From positions 1 through 64,000 of the forward strand of contig NZ_JAPJZI010000001.1 in NCBI RefSeq assembly GCF_027944115.1: DNA of 64,000 nt. The letters run 5' to 3'. This DNA is from Hoeflea prorocentri. Lineage in GTDB: Bacteria; Pseudomonadota; Alphaproteobacteria; Rhizobiales; Rhizobiaceae. Within the stretch, counting starts at the first letter, position 1. The number at the start of each line of letters is the position of its first letter. This document shows positions 9,267 through 17,306 of this stretch, piece after piece. The notes under the pieces were generated by a model. The model was not told the DNA's origin and did not search any database. It saw only the letters and a list, made by a program, of their open reading frames with translations. The translations under genes and the position numbers were made by a program.

Positions 9267-10019
9267 TCAACGTCCGAGATAGTTCTCGATGACCTTGGGG
9301 TGGGCGCTGACATGGTCGAGCGATCCTTCGGCGAGGACGGAGCCTTCCGCAAGGACGGTCACCTTCACATCCAGATCGCGCACAAATCCCATGTCGTGTT
9401 CGACGACGACGACGGAGTGGTTTTCGGCGATCTCGCGCAACAGGCGTGCCGTTTCTTCCGTTTCGGCGTCGGTCATGCCGGCAACGGGCTCATCGACCAG
9501 AAGCAATTTCGGGTTTTGAGCGAGCAGCATGCCGATCTCCAGCCATTGTTTCTGGCCGTGGGACAGGTTGGCGGCGTATTCATGCCGCCTTGCAGTCAGG
9601 CGGGTGACGTCCAGAATGCGGTCGATCTCGTCACGATCTTCCCGGGCGCTGCTGTAAAACAGTGTCGCCATGACGCCGCGACTGCGGTCGAGTGCCAGTT
9701 CCAGATTGTCCTCGACCGTATGGCTTTCAAAAACGGTCGGCTTCTGGAATTTGCGGCCGATGCCGAGCTCGGCGATGTCGGTTTCGTCATGCCGGGTCAG
9801 ATCGATCTCGCCGTCGAAGATCACGTCGCCGCTGTCGGGGCGCGTTTTTCCGGTGACGATATCCATCATCGTTGTCTTGCCTGCCCCGTTGGGTCCGATG
9901 ATCGCCCGCATTTCACCGGGTTCGAGCACCAGAGAGAGATTATTGATGGCCTTGAAGCCATCGAACGCCACGCTGACACCATCCAGATAGAGCAGGCTTC
10001 CGCTTGCGGCCTTTGTCAT
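9267..10019 (-). CDS. urtD: Urea ABC transporter ATPase UrtD
   Basis: A 250-residue LivG-like ATPase. Walker A GPNGAGKT is at 42-49, the signature LSHGQ at 152-156 (the Ser-His-Gly-Gln variant is normal for UrtD/LivG) and Walker B LLLVDEP at 172-178. It overlaps urtC by 4 nt, showing coupled translation. With UrtE it powers uptake of urea captured by UrtA. Confidence 0.95.
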   Translation of the reverse strand: MTKAASGSLLYLDGVSVAFDGFKAINNLSLVLEPGEMRAIIGPNGAGKTTMMDIVTGKTRPDSGDVIFDGEIDLTRHDETDIAELGIGRKFQKPTVFESHTVEDNLELALDRSRGVMATLFYSSAREDRDEIDRILDVTRLTARRHEYAANLSHGQKQWLEIGMLLAQNPKLLLVDEPVAGMTDAETEETARLLREIAENHSVVVVEHDMGFVRDLDVKVTVLAEGSVLAEGSLDHVSAHPKVIENYLGR

Positions 10020-11161
10020 TCGGCTGCCTCCCCGGCGGTTTTCGCGAGCGTTGGTTTCACCCGCCCTCCCGGCCGTTTCTTCAGCAGGCCGGAAACGGCC
10101 CCGACGATGCCCTTCGGCAGGAACAACGTGACGACGACAAACAGCGCGCCGAGCGCAAAAAGCCAGAATTCGGGGAAGGCGGCGGTAAAAACCGATTTGC
10201 CTGCATTGACGATGACCGCGCCGATGATCGGGCCAACCAGCGTTCCCCTGCCGCCAACCGCCGTCCAGATCACCACTTCGATGGAGTTCGCCGGCGCAAA
10301 CTCTCCGGGATTGATGATGCCGACCTGCGGGACGTAAAGGGCCCCGGCCACGCCGGCCATCATCGCCGAAACCACGAAGACGAAGAGTTTGACGTTTTCG
10401 ACCCGGTATCCGAAGAACCGTGAACGGCTCTCGGCATCGCGCACGGCGACAAGGATCTTGCCGAATTTGGAGCGCACAATGCCCGAGCAGATCAGGAAGG
10501 CTGCGGCGAGGGCGAGGGCGGAGGCGGAAAAGAGTCCTGCTCTTGTGGTGTTGGCCTGAATGTCGAAACCGAGAATGTCCTTGAAATCGGTCAGGCCGTT
10601 ATTGCCGCCGAAACCCATCTCGTTTCGGAAGAAGGCAAGCAGCAGGGCATAGGTCATCGCCTGGGTGATGATCGAGAGATAGACACCGGTGACACGGCTG
10701 CGGAAGGCAAACCAGCCGAAGGCGAAAGCAAGTGCGCCGGGCACCAGGACAATCATGATGGCGGCGAACCAGAACTGGTCAAAGCCGTACCAGAACCAGG
10801 GCAGTTCCTTCCAGTTAAGGAAGACCATGAAGTCCGGCAGGATCGGGTCTCCATAGACCCCGCGCGAGCCGATCTGGCGCATGAGATACATGCCCATCGC
10901 ATAGCCGCCGAGGGCAAAAAAAGCGCCATGGCCGAGCGAAAGAATGCCGCAGTAACCCCAGACAAGATCAAGCGCCAAGGCAAGCAGCGCATAGTTGAGA
11001 TACTTGCCCATCAGGCTGATTGTGTAGTTCGGCACGTGCAGGGGGTGGTCCGGCGGCAGGGCGAGATTGCAGATCGGCACCAGGATCGCCAGGCCGAAAA
11101 GGGCTGCGATCACCCAGATGGCGCGGCGATCGAGGGCCTTGAAAAGAAATGATGTGATCAT
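10016..11161 (-). CDS. urtC: Urea ABC transporter permease UrtC
   Basis: A 381-residue LivM-type inner-membrane permease with about ten hydrophobic helices. It carries typical HAAT permease stretches such as DLVWGYCGILSLGHGAFFAL and AVGGRGTLVGPIIGA. The C-terminal cytoplasmic tail is rich in Lys/Arg. It overlaps urtB and urtD by 4 nt each. Confidence 0.95.
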   Translation of the reverse strand: MITSFLFKALDRRAIWVIAALFGLAILVPICNLALPPDHPLHVPNYTISLMGKYLNYALLALALDLVWGYCGILSLGHGAFFALGGYAMGMYLMRQIGSRGVYGDPILPDFMVFLNWKELPWFWYGFDQFWFAAIMIVLVPGALAFAFGWFAFRSRVTGVYLSIITQAMTYALLLAFFRNEMGFGGNNGLTDFKDILGFDIQANTTRAGLFSASALALAAAFLICSGIVRSKFGKILVAVRDAESRSRFFGYRVENVKLFVFVVSAMMAGVAGALYVPQVGIINPGEFAPANSIEVVIWTAVGGRGTLVGPIIGAVIVNAGKSVFTAAFPEFWLFALGALFVVVTLFLPKGIVGAVSGLLKKRPGGRVKPTLAKTAGEAAE

Positions 11162-12762
11162 GCTTCGACGGCCCGGCCCTTGAGCGCGAAGAGCCCGCGC
11201 GGCCGCTTCTGGATAAACAGGATGATGAGGACGAGGATGAGGATCTTCGCAAGGACGGCGCCGGCAAAGGGCTCGAGGAACTTGTTGGCGATGCCGAGGG
11301 TCATAGCACCGACCAACGTTCCCCAGAGATTGCCGACGCCGCCGAACACGACGACCATGAAACTGTCGATGATGTAGCTCTGGCCAAGATTTGGCGAGAC
11401 ATTTGCGATCTGTGACAGGGCGACGCCGGCAATGCCTGCGATGCCGGACCCCAGGGCAAAGGTGAAGGCATCGACCCAGGGCGTGCGAATGCCCATGGAG
11501 GCGGCCATCTTCCGGTTCTGGGTCACGGCCCGCATCTGCAGGCCGAAGGCAGTCTTCTTAAGCACAAGAAAAAGGGCGGCGAAGACGACCATGGCAAATA
11601 CCACGATCCACAGCCTGTTGGCCGTGAGTGTCAGCCCGCCAAGCTCATACGCCCCCGACATCCATGACGGATTGCCGACCTCCCTGTTGGTGGGCCCGAA
11701 TATGGTGCGGATCGCCTGCTGCAGGATCAGCGAAATGCCCCAGGTTGCCAGCAGGGTTTCCAATGGTCTGCCGTAAAGAAAACGGATCACGCCGCGTTCG
11801 ATGGCGAGACCGCAGGCCCCGGCGACAAGAAATGCCAAAGGCAGGGCAAAAAGCAGCGAATAGTCAAAGAGGTCCGGCGCTGAGGCGCGGATGGCTTCCT
11901 GAACCACAAAGGTTGTGTAGGCGCCGAGCATGACCATCTCGCCATGGGCCATGTTGATGACGCCCATCACACCGAAGGTTACGGCCAGGCCGATGGCGGC
12001 GAGAAGGAGAACCGACCCGAGCGAAATGCCGTACCAGATGGTTTGCGCCGTGTTCCAGAGAGCCTCGGCCCGCTCGATCTCGGCGATCTGTGCCTGCGCC
12101 GCATCGGCGATGCTCTTGTCGCCGCCGGCGGCCAGTTCACGCAGCATCGGAAGGGCAGTGCGCCCGCCTTGTGTGCCGACCAGTTCCACGGCTCTTACCT
12201 TGTCGAACGTGTCAGCGTCAGTGTTAAGAATGGCCGCGGCCCTCGCAAGTTCCATGGCCTTTATGACATTGGCATCGGTTTCGCGTCCGAGCGCTGCATT
12301 GAGCGCTTCAAGGGCCGAACCGTCGCCGCGTTTGAATATGGTTTGAGCCGCTGCAAGACGTATCTGCGGATCAGAGCTTTCAAGCGTCATCGATCCGATC
12401 ACCCCGGCAAGCTGTCGACGCAGCCGGTTGTTGACCTTGATCTTGCGCACGGCGCTTTTTGAGAGTGTTTCCACCTCGACGCCTGTCAGCGGGTCGCTCA
12501 AAACAAAGTCCGATCCGGATTTTTCGGCAAGAAAAACCTTCTTGTCGGACTTTCGATAGAAGAGCGAGCCGTCCCTGAGAGCTTGGAGAACAGGAACGGC
12601 CCGCACGTCGCCGGTTTTCGAGATTGCTTCGATCTGAGCAGCGCGGTCCTTCAGTTTTCCGGTCGCCAGTGTGTCGATGAGGTTGAGTAACCCATCGTCG
12701 GCACCGGCGACGGAAAACAGCATTGGGAGGATGAACAGTGCAGCGATAAATCGTTTCAGCAT
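11158..12762 (-). CDS. urtB: Urea ABC transporter permease UrtB
   Basis: A 534-residue LivH-type permease. As in many proteobacterial UrtB proteins, it begins with a signal peptide (MLKRFIAALFILPMLFSVAGA) and a ~200-residue helical, HEAT-like periplasmic domain before the membrane part (SLGSVLLLAAIGLAVTFGVM onward). The start at 12762 gives a clean signal peptide; an ATG at 12783 is also possible and neither has a strong ribosome site. It is separated from urtA by 65 nt holding a hairpin. Confidence 0.94.
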   Translation of the reverse strand: MLKRFIAALFILPMLFSVAGADDGLLNLIDTLATGKLKDRAAQIEAISKTGDVRAVPVLQALRDGSLFYRKSDKKVFLAEKSGSDFVLSDPLTGVEVETLSKSAVRKIKVNNRLRRQLAGVIGSMTLESSDPQIRLAAAQTIFKRGDGSALEALNAALGRETDANVIKAMELARAAAILNTDADTFDKVRAVELVGTQGGRTALPMLRELAAGGDKSIADAAQAQIAEIERAEALWNTAQTIWYGISLGSVLLLAAIGLAVTFGVMGVINMAHGEMVMLGAYTTFVVQEAIRASAPDLFDYSLLFALPLAFLVAGACGLAIERGVIRFLYGRPLETLLATWGISLILQQAIRTIFGPTNREVGNPSWMSGAYELGGLTLTANRLWIVVFAMVVFAALFLVLKKTAFGLQMRAVTQNRKMAASMGIRTPWVDAFTFALGSGIAGIAGVALSQIANVSPNLGQSYIIDSFMVVVFGGVGNLWGTLVGAMTLGIANKFLEPFAGAVLAKILILVLIILFIQKRPRGLFALKGRAVEA

Positions 12763-12796
12763 AACTCTAAGCCAGCGACGCATTCTTTTTGGAGTA

Positions 12797-12818
12797 CGGC
12801 GGGCCTTGATGCCCGCCG
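12797..12818 (-). other. Intercistronic hairpin between urtA and urtB
   Basis: An 8-bp perfect stem (CGGCGGGC / GCCCGCCG) with a 6-nt loop, just after the urtA stop. It has no T-run, so it is more likely an mRNA 3'-stabilising or attenuating element that raises the ratio of binding protein to permease than a full terminator. Confidence 0.6.
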
Positions 12819-12827
12819 CGTGCGGCG

Positions 12828-14123
12828 TCAGCTTCCCTTGCCGCCGCAGGTCGAGGTTTCAACGTTGAAGTTTCCGCACTCGAGCGGCTTGCGCCAATCG
12901 GAGATCAGCTTTGCCGAATCCGGCAGATAGTCAGACCAGGCATCGCCCGCGACCAGTCCGTCGGTCTCATCGACGATGTCGAACTGGCCGTCTTCCTGGA
13001 TTTCACCGATCAGCACCGGTTTGGTGATGTGGTGGTTGGGCATCATGGTTGAGTAGCCGCCCGAAAGATTGGGCACGGCCACGCCGATGATCTCGTCGAT
13101 CACGGTATCAACATCGGTGGTGCCGGCTTTCTCAACCGCCTTAACCCACATGTTGAAGCCGATATAGTGAGCTTCCATCGGGTCATTGGTCACGCGGTTC
13201 TCGTCGCCGGTGAATTCGTGCCAGGCCTCGATGAAGGCATCGTTTTCATCCGATTCCACTGATTGGAAATAGTTCCAGGCGGCCAGGTGACCGACGAGCG
13301 GTGCAGTGTCGAGACCGGCCAGCTCCTCTTCACCGACGGAGAAGGCGACGACGGGGATATCCGTTGCGGAAATGCCCTGGTTGCCCAGTTCCTTGTAGAA
13401 AGGCACGTTGGCGTCGCCATTGATGGTGGACACGACGGCGGTCTTCTTGCCTTCCGAACCGAAGGCCTTGATGTCGGCGACGATCGTCTGCCAATCGGAG
13501 TGACCGAACGGCGTGTAGTTGATCATGATGTCTTCTTCGGCGACACCGTTCGACTTGAGATAGGCTTCAAGGATCTTGTTGGTCGTGCGCGGGTAGACAT
13601 AGTCGGTGCCGGCGAGTACCCAACGCTCAACGCCTTCGTTTTCCAAGAGATAATCGACCGCCGGAATGGCTTGCTGGTTCGGGGCCGCCCCGGTGTAGAA
13701 AACGTTGCGCTGGCTTTCCTCACCCTCATACTGAACCGGATAGAAGAGGATGCCGTTGAGCTCTGAAAAGACCGGCAGGACGGATTTGCGGCTGACCGAT
13801 GTCCAGTTTCCGAAGACGGCGGCAACCTCGTGGACATCGAGAAGTTCACGGGCCTTTTCGGCAAAGAGTGGCCAGTCGGACGCAGGGTCGACGACAACGG
13901 CTTCCAGCTTTTTACCCAAAAGGCCGCCTTTTTCGTTCTGCTCCTCGATGAGCATCAGCATGACGTCTTTCAAAGTCGTTTCGGAAATGGCCATGGTTCC
14001 GGACAGGGAATGAAGGATACCGACCTTGATCGTTTCCTCGGCCATGGCCGCGGTGGATGCCGTCATGCCTGCGACGACTGCGGCCATGCCGAAGGATCGA
14101 ATGCGGTTTTTCAGAGTGGTCAT
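12828..14123 (-). CDS. urtA: Urea ABC transporter substrate-binding protein UrtA
   Basis: A 431-residue periplasmic receptor with a signal peptide ending after about residue 28 (AAMA/EETIKV). The UrtA/FmdD-type blocks IKVGILHSLSGTMAISE, FGNWTSVSRKSVLPVF and LFYPVQYEGEE are present. It captures urea (or short amides) and is the first gene of the operon. A sigma-54 type promoter lies at 14163-14177, with predicted transcription start about 28 nt before the ATG, consistent with nitrogen-limitation control by NtrC. Confidence 0.95.
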   Translation of the reverse strand: MTTLKNRIRSFGMAAVVAGMTASTAAMAEETIKVGILHSLSGTMAISETTLKDVMLMLIEEQNEKGGLLGKKLEAVVVDPASDWPLFAEKARELLDVHEVAAVFGNWTSVSRKSVLPVFSELNGILFYPVQYEGEESQRNVFYTGAAPNQQAIPAVDYLLENEGVERWVLAGTDYVYPRTTNKILEAYLKSNGVAEEDIMINYTPFGHSDWQTIVADIKAFGSEGKKTAVVSTINGDANVPFYKELGNQGISATDIPVVAFSVGEEELAGLDTAPLVGHLAAWNYFQSVESDENDAFIEAWHEFTGDENRVTNDPMEAHYIGFNMWVKAVEKAGTTDVDTVIDEIIGVAVPNLSGGYSTMMPNHHITKPVLIGEIQEDGQFDIVDETDGLVAGDAWSDYLPDSAKLISDWRKPLECGNFNVETSTCGGKGS

Positions 14124-14133
14124 TAGGGTCTCC

Positions 14134-14150
14134 GTAGAAGTATTTGCACC
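14134..14150. repeat. 17-bp direct repeat, copy 1 (urtA leader)
   Basis: GTAGAAGTATTTGCACC, matched at 16 of 17 bases by 14408-14424. It contains TGCACC, an NtrC-like half-site, and lies in the urtA leader next to the predicted transcription start. Confidence 0.6.
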
Positions 14151-14162
14151 GCAGACCGCCCC

Positions 14163-14177
14163 GCAGGAATCGTGCCA
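14163..14177 (-). promoter_or_regulatory. Sigma-54 (RpoN) promoter of the urt-ure operon
   Basis: Read on the minus strand the sequence is TGGCACGATTCCTGC, matching the -24/-12 consensus TGGCAC-N5-TTGC at all but one base and keeping the obligatory GG-N10-GC spacing. Transcription would start near 14151, just before urtA. Confidence 0.75.
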
Positions 14178-14407
14178 GACTCGTTACCGGTTTGTTAATT
14201 TGCCTATAGCGTTTTGTTTTTACTTTATTTTTATTGGATGCGCGCCCCGATGATGGCCTGGTGGATCCGGCTGAGGTTGTGTTAAATTTTGTGCATGACA
14301 ACAAAATGCTTATTTTTTGTGCGATGCAATATGGTCAAAAAATATGCAGTGCACTGAACGTGACGGCGGCCATTCCATGGGTTAGACAGTCTGAACCGGC
14401 CTGACCG

Positions 14408-14424
14408 GTAGAGGTATTTGCACC
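14408..14424. repeat. 17-bp direct repeat, copy 2 (upstream of urtA)
   Basis: GTAGAGGTATTTGCACC, one mismatch from 14134-14150 and about 240 nt upstream of the sigma-54 promoter. It may be an enhancer-type activator site or the trace of a local duplication. A second candidate NtrC half-site, TGCAGTGCACTG, lies at 14345-14356. Confidence 0.55.
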
Positions 14425-14531
14425 AAGACCTCGGCCCTGCGCCCTGGCGCAGGGTTTGCCGGTTTTCCATTTAACTTGCAATGCCTGACTGAAGGCGGAT
14501 CATGTCTGTCGAAACGTTCGCGGCTGCTGTT

Positions 14532-14547
14532 TTGCAATCGATTACAA
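14532..14547. promoter_or_regulatory. LacI-type operator
   Basis: TTGCAATCGATTACAA is a 16-bp dyad with a central CG, symmetrical at 14 of 16 positions, the classic form of LacI/GalR-family operators. It lies 79 nt before the start of the LacI regulator, suggesting autoregulation. Confidence 0.7.
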
Positions 14548-14625
14548 TTCGGCTATAAGGGCTGCTTCGAACTGTGTGCCCGGAACGGATCGCATCAGCG
14601 GCGTCCGGTAAAAACGAAAGCCATC

Positions 14626-15642
14626 ATGAACCAGCGGACCAAGATCAAGGACATTGCCCGTGTCGCGGGCGTTTCGACCGCTACGGTGTCGCGTGCGTTG
14701 AGCGATTCTTCGCTGGTGACCGATGCGACCCGTGAGAAAGTGCGTGAGGCCGCCAATCAGCTCAATTACCGGACCAATGTACGGGCGCGCAATCTGCGCA
14801 TCCAGAAATCGATGGCCGTGTTGCTGGTCGTGCGCAATATGAGCAACCCGTTCTATCTTGAGATCTTCAAGGGTGTCGAAGCCGTTGCCCGTGCGGCTGG
14901 CTATGTTCTGCTGATGGGCAACACCGAGGACGACCCGGAACGCGAAGCCGAGTATTTCGACATGCTGCAGGACGGTCAGGCGGATGGCATGATCCTGATG
15001 ACCGGCGCCGTGCCGGACGGTCACGCGGTGTTGCAGCCGGAAAGCGGGCTGGCGCCGATCGTCGTGGCGCTGGAGGCGGTTGAAGACTGCGACCTTGCCC
15101 ATGTGCAGATCGACAATCAGGCGGCTGCAAAACGGGCAGTGGACTACCTGCAATCGCTTGGACACCGGCGCATTGCCCACATATGCGGACCATTGCCTGA
15201 AATTCTCGGCCGTTTGCGGCTCGACGGATATCGCACGGCCATGGCCGAAGCCGGGCTGGAGGTGCCGGATCATTATGCGCCGGTCGGCGACTATTCCAGC
15301 CAGAGCGGCCGTGAGTGCTGCGCCAGCCTGTTCGACCGGGCCGATCCGCCGACAGCCATTTTTGCAGCCAATGATGAAATGGCCTTTGGTGCCATCAGCG
15401 AGTTGCGGCGGCGTGGTCTCAGCGTGCCGGAAGATGTCTCGGTTGTCGGGTTCGACAACCTGTTTATCAGCGAGAGTTACAGCCCGGCTCTGACGACGGT
15501 CAACCAGCCGCGTATCGAGATCGGGCAGACGGCAATGACCATGCTTCTCGATATCATCTCGGCCCGCCAATCGGCGCCGCAGACCCTCGAAATGCCTACC
15601 GAACTGGTGGTTCGCCAATCAACCGGACCGGCGCCGCAATAG
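14626..15642 (+). CDS. LacI family transcriptional regulator
   Basis: A 338-residue LacI/GalR-type repressor. The N-terminal helix-turn-helix with hinge reads KIKDIARVAGVSTATVSRAL (residues ~4-23). A periplasmic-binding-protein-like effector domain follows, ending ELVVRQSTGPA. ATG 14626 aligns with the usual N terminus of the family; the frame stays open upstream without a domain. It is followed after 123 nt by a succinate-semialdehyde dehydrogenase, a plausible target. The effector cannot be told from sequence. Confidence 0.9.
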   Translation: MNQRTKIKDIARVAGVSTATVSRALSDSSLVTDATREKVREAANQLNYRTNVRARNLRIQKSMAVLLVVRNMSNPFYLEIFKGVEAVARAAGYVLLMGNTEDDPEREAEYFDMLQDGQADGMILMTGAVPDGHAVLQPESGLAPIVVALEAVEDCDLAHVQIDNQAAAKRAVDYLQSLGHRRIAHICGPLPEILGRLRLDGYRTAMAEAGLEVPDHYAPVGDYSSQSGRECCASLFDRADPPTAIFAANDEMAFGAISELRRRGLSVPEDVSVVGFDNLFISESYSPALTTVNQPRIEIGQTAMTMLLDIISARQSAPQTLEMPTELVVRQSTGPAPQ

Positions 15643-15765
15643 CGTATTTCCGAGGACCATAAATTCTCAATACCTGTCCTTGCTTTGGCACATGCAATGG
15701 TCAATACACATGGCCAAAGGCGCCGTGCCGCTTACCAAGATTTTGCCTGATCGTGGAGACCCGTT

Positions 15766-17253
15766 ATGAGCATATCCGATAAACTCCTTTCCAGACTGAC
15801 ACACCCAACGCTTCTCAAACCTGCCGGGCTTGTCGGCGGTGAATGGATTGCCGAATCTGACAGCGGCCGGCATTTCGATGTCACCAACCCATCGACCGGC
15901 GAGGAGATTGCCAGCCTTCCCGATATGGGCGCGCAGGATACACGCCAGGCGATCGATGCGGCGCATGAGGCCCAAAGGGGCTGGGCGGCCATGACCGCCA
16001 AGGAACGCGGCGCCATCATGCGGCGGCTTTACGAGCTTCAGATGGAGCATGCCGACGATCTGGCGATCATTTTGACCATGGAGATGGGAAAGCCGGTCGC
16101 CGAGGCGCGTGGCGAGATCGTTTACGGCGCTTCGTTCCTCGAATGGTTCGCGGAGGAAGCCAAGCGGGTCTATGGCGACACAATTCCCGGCCACCAAGGC
16201 GACAAGCGTATCGTCGTCGTCAAGCAGCCGATCGGCGTTGTTGGCGCAATCACACCGTGGAATTTTCCCAACGCGATGATTACCCGCAAGATCGCGCCGG
16301 CGCTTGCGACGGGCTGCACCGTCGTCGTCAAGCCCGCCGAACAAACGCCGCTTTCGGCCATCGCTTTCGGCGTTTTGGCTCAGCGCGCGGGCCTGCCGGC
16401 GGGCGTCTTGAACCTGATTGTCGGCGAAGACGGGCCTGCGATCGGCCGCGAGCTTTGTGACAATGACAAGGTGCGCAAGCTCACGTTCACCGGGTCCACC
16501 GAGGTTGGGCGCATCCTCATGCGCCAGTGTTCAGACCAGATCAAGAAAGTCGGTCTTGAGCTCGGCGGCAATGCGCCGTTCATCGTTTTCGACGATGCCG
16601 ATATCGATGCGGCGGTCGATGGGGCGATGATTTCCAAATACCGCAATGCCGGTCAGACCTGTGTGTGCGCCAATCGCATCTATGTCCAGTCCGCCGTCTA
16701 TGACGAGTTTGCCGAAAAGCTGGCCGTCAAGGTGCGCGAGTTGAAGGTTGGAGACGGGTTCGAGGAGGGCGTGACAACGGGACCGCTGATTGACGATCAG
16801 GGACTGGCCAAGGTCGAAGAACATGTGGCCGATGCGATCTCCGGCGGTGCGACTGTCCTGACCGGTGGCAAGGCCGATCCCCATGGCGGAACATTCTACG
16901 AGCCGACCGTTTTGACCGGTATTACCAGCGATATGAAAGTGGCCCGTGAGGAGACTTTCGGGCCGGTTGCTCCGCTCTTCCGCTTTGACACGGTTGAAGA
17001 AGTAATTGAATTGGCCAATGCCACCGAGTTCGGCCTTGCATCCTATTTTTATGCGCGCGACCTGTCGCGCGTTTGGACGGTTGCCGAAGCGCTGGAATAC
17101 GGCATGGTGGGCGTCAACACCGGGCTGATCTCAACGGAGGTCGCGCCCTTCGGCGGCGTCAAACAATCGGGCCTTGGCCGTGAAGGTTCGAAATATGGCA
17201 TCGATGACTTCGTGGAGATCAAATATCTCTGCTTCGGCGGTATTGGCGCCTGA
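15766..17253 (+). CDS. gabD: NAD(P)-dependent succinate-semialdehyde dehydrogenase GabD
   Basis: A 495-residue aldehyde dehydrogenase that oxidises succinate semialdehyde to succinate, the last step of GABA or 4-hydroxybutyrate breakdown. Catalytic Glu265 (LELGGNAP) and Cys299 (NAGQTCVCANR) are present, the latter with the Cys-X-Cys pair typical of GabD. The substrate-binding region WNFPNAMITRKIAPAL also fits GabD better than other families. GGAG precedes the ATG. A bidirectional terminator follows at 17275. No GABA aminotransferase is nearby. Confidence 0.9.
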   Translation: MSISDKLLSRLTHPTLLKPAGLVGGEWIAESDSGRHFDVTNPSTGEEIASLPDMGAQDTRQAIDAAHEAQRGWAAMTAKERGAIMRRLYELQMEHADDLAIILTMEMGKPVAEARGEIVYGASFLEWFAEEAKRVYGDTIPGHQGDKRIVVVKQPIGVVGAITPWNFPNAMITRKIAPALATGCTVVVKPAEQTPLSAIAFGVLAQRAGLPAGVLNLIVGEDGPAIGRELCDNDKVRKLTFTGSTEVGRILMRQCSDQIKKVGLELGGNAPFIVFDDADIDAAVDGAMISKYRNAGQTCVCANRIYVQSAVYDEFAEKLAVKVRELKVGDGFEEGVTTGPLIDDQGLAKVEEHVADAISGGATVLTGGKADPHGGTFYEPTVLTGITSDMKVAREETFGPVAPLFRFDTVEEVIELANATEFGLASYFYARDLSRVWTVAEALEYGMVGVNTGLISTEVAPFGGVKQSGLGREGSKYGIDDFVEIKYLCFGGIGA

Positions 17254-17274
17254 GTCCGGAAGCTGCCGAAATTG

Positions 17275-17299
17275 AAACGGGGCCGAAAGGCCCCGTTTT
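17275..17299. terminator. Bidirectional terminator between gabD and the aminotransferase
   Basis: A 10-bp stem AAACGGGGCC / GGCCCCGTTT closed by a GAAA tetraloop, flanked by T-runs on both strands and lying between convergent genes. Confidence 0.85.
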
Positions 17300-17306
17300 A
17301 GTTGGT

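Noticed and set aside
9300-10337. A 345-codon plus-strand frame opposite urtD and urtC
   Set aside because: Shadow of two well-defined transporter genes, spanning their junction.
14542-15618. A 358-codon minus-strand frame opposite the LacI gene
   Set aside because: Antisense to a clear LacI-type regulator with correct domain order; the translated product resembles no family.
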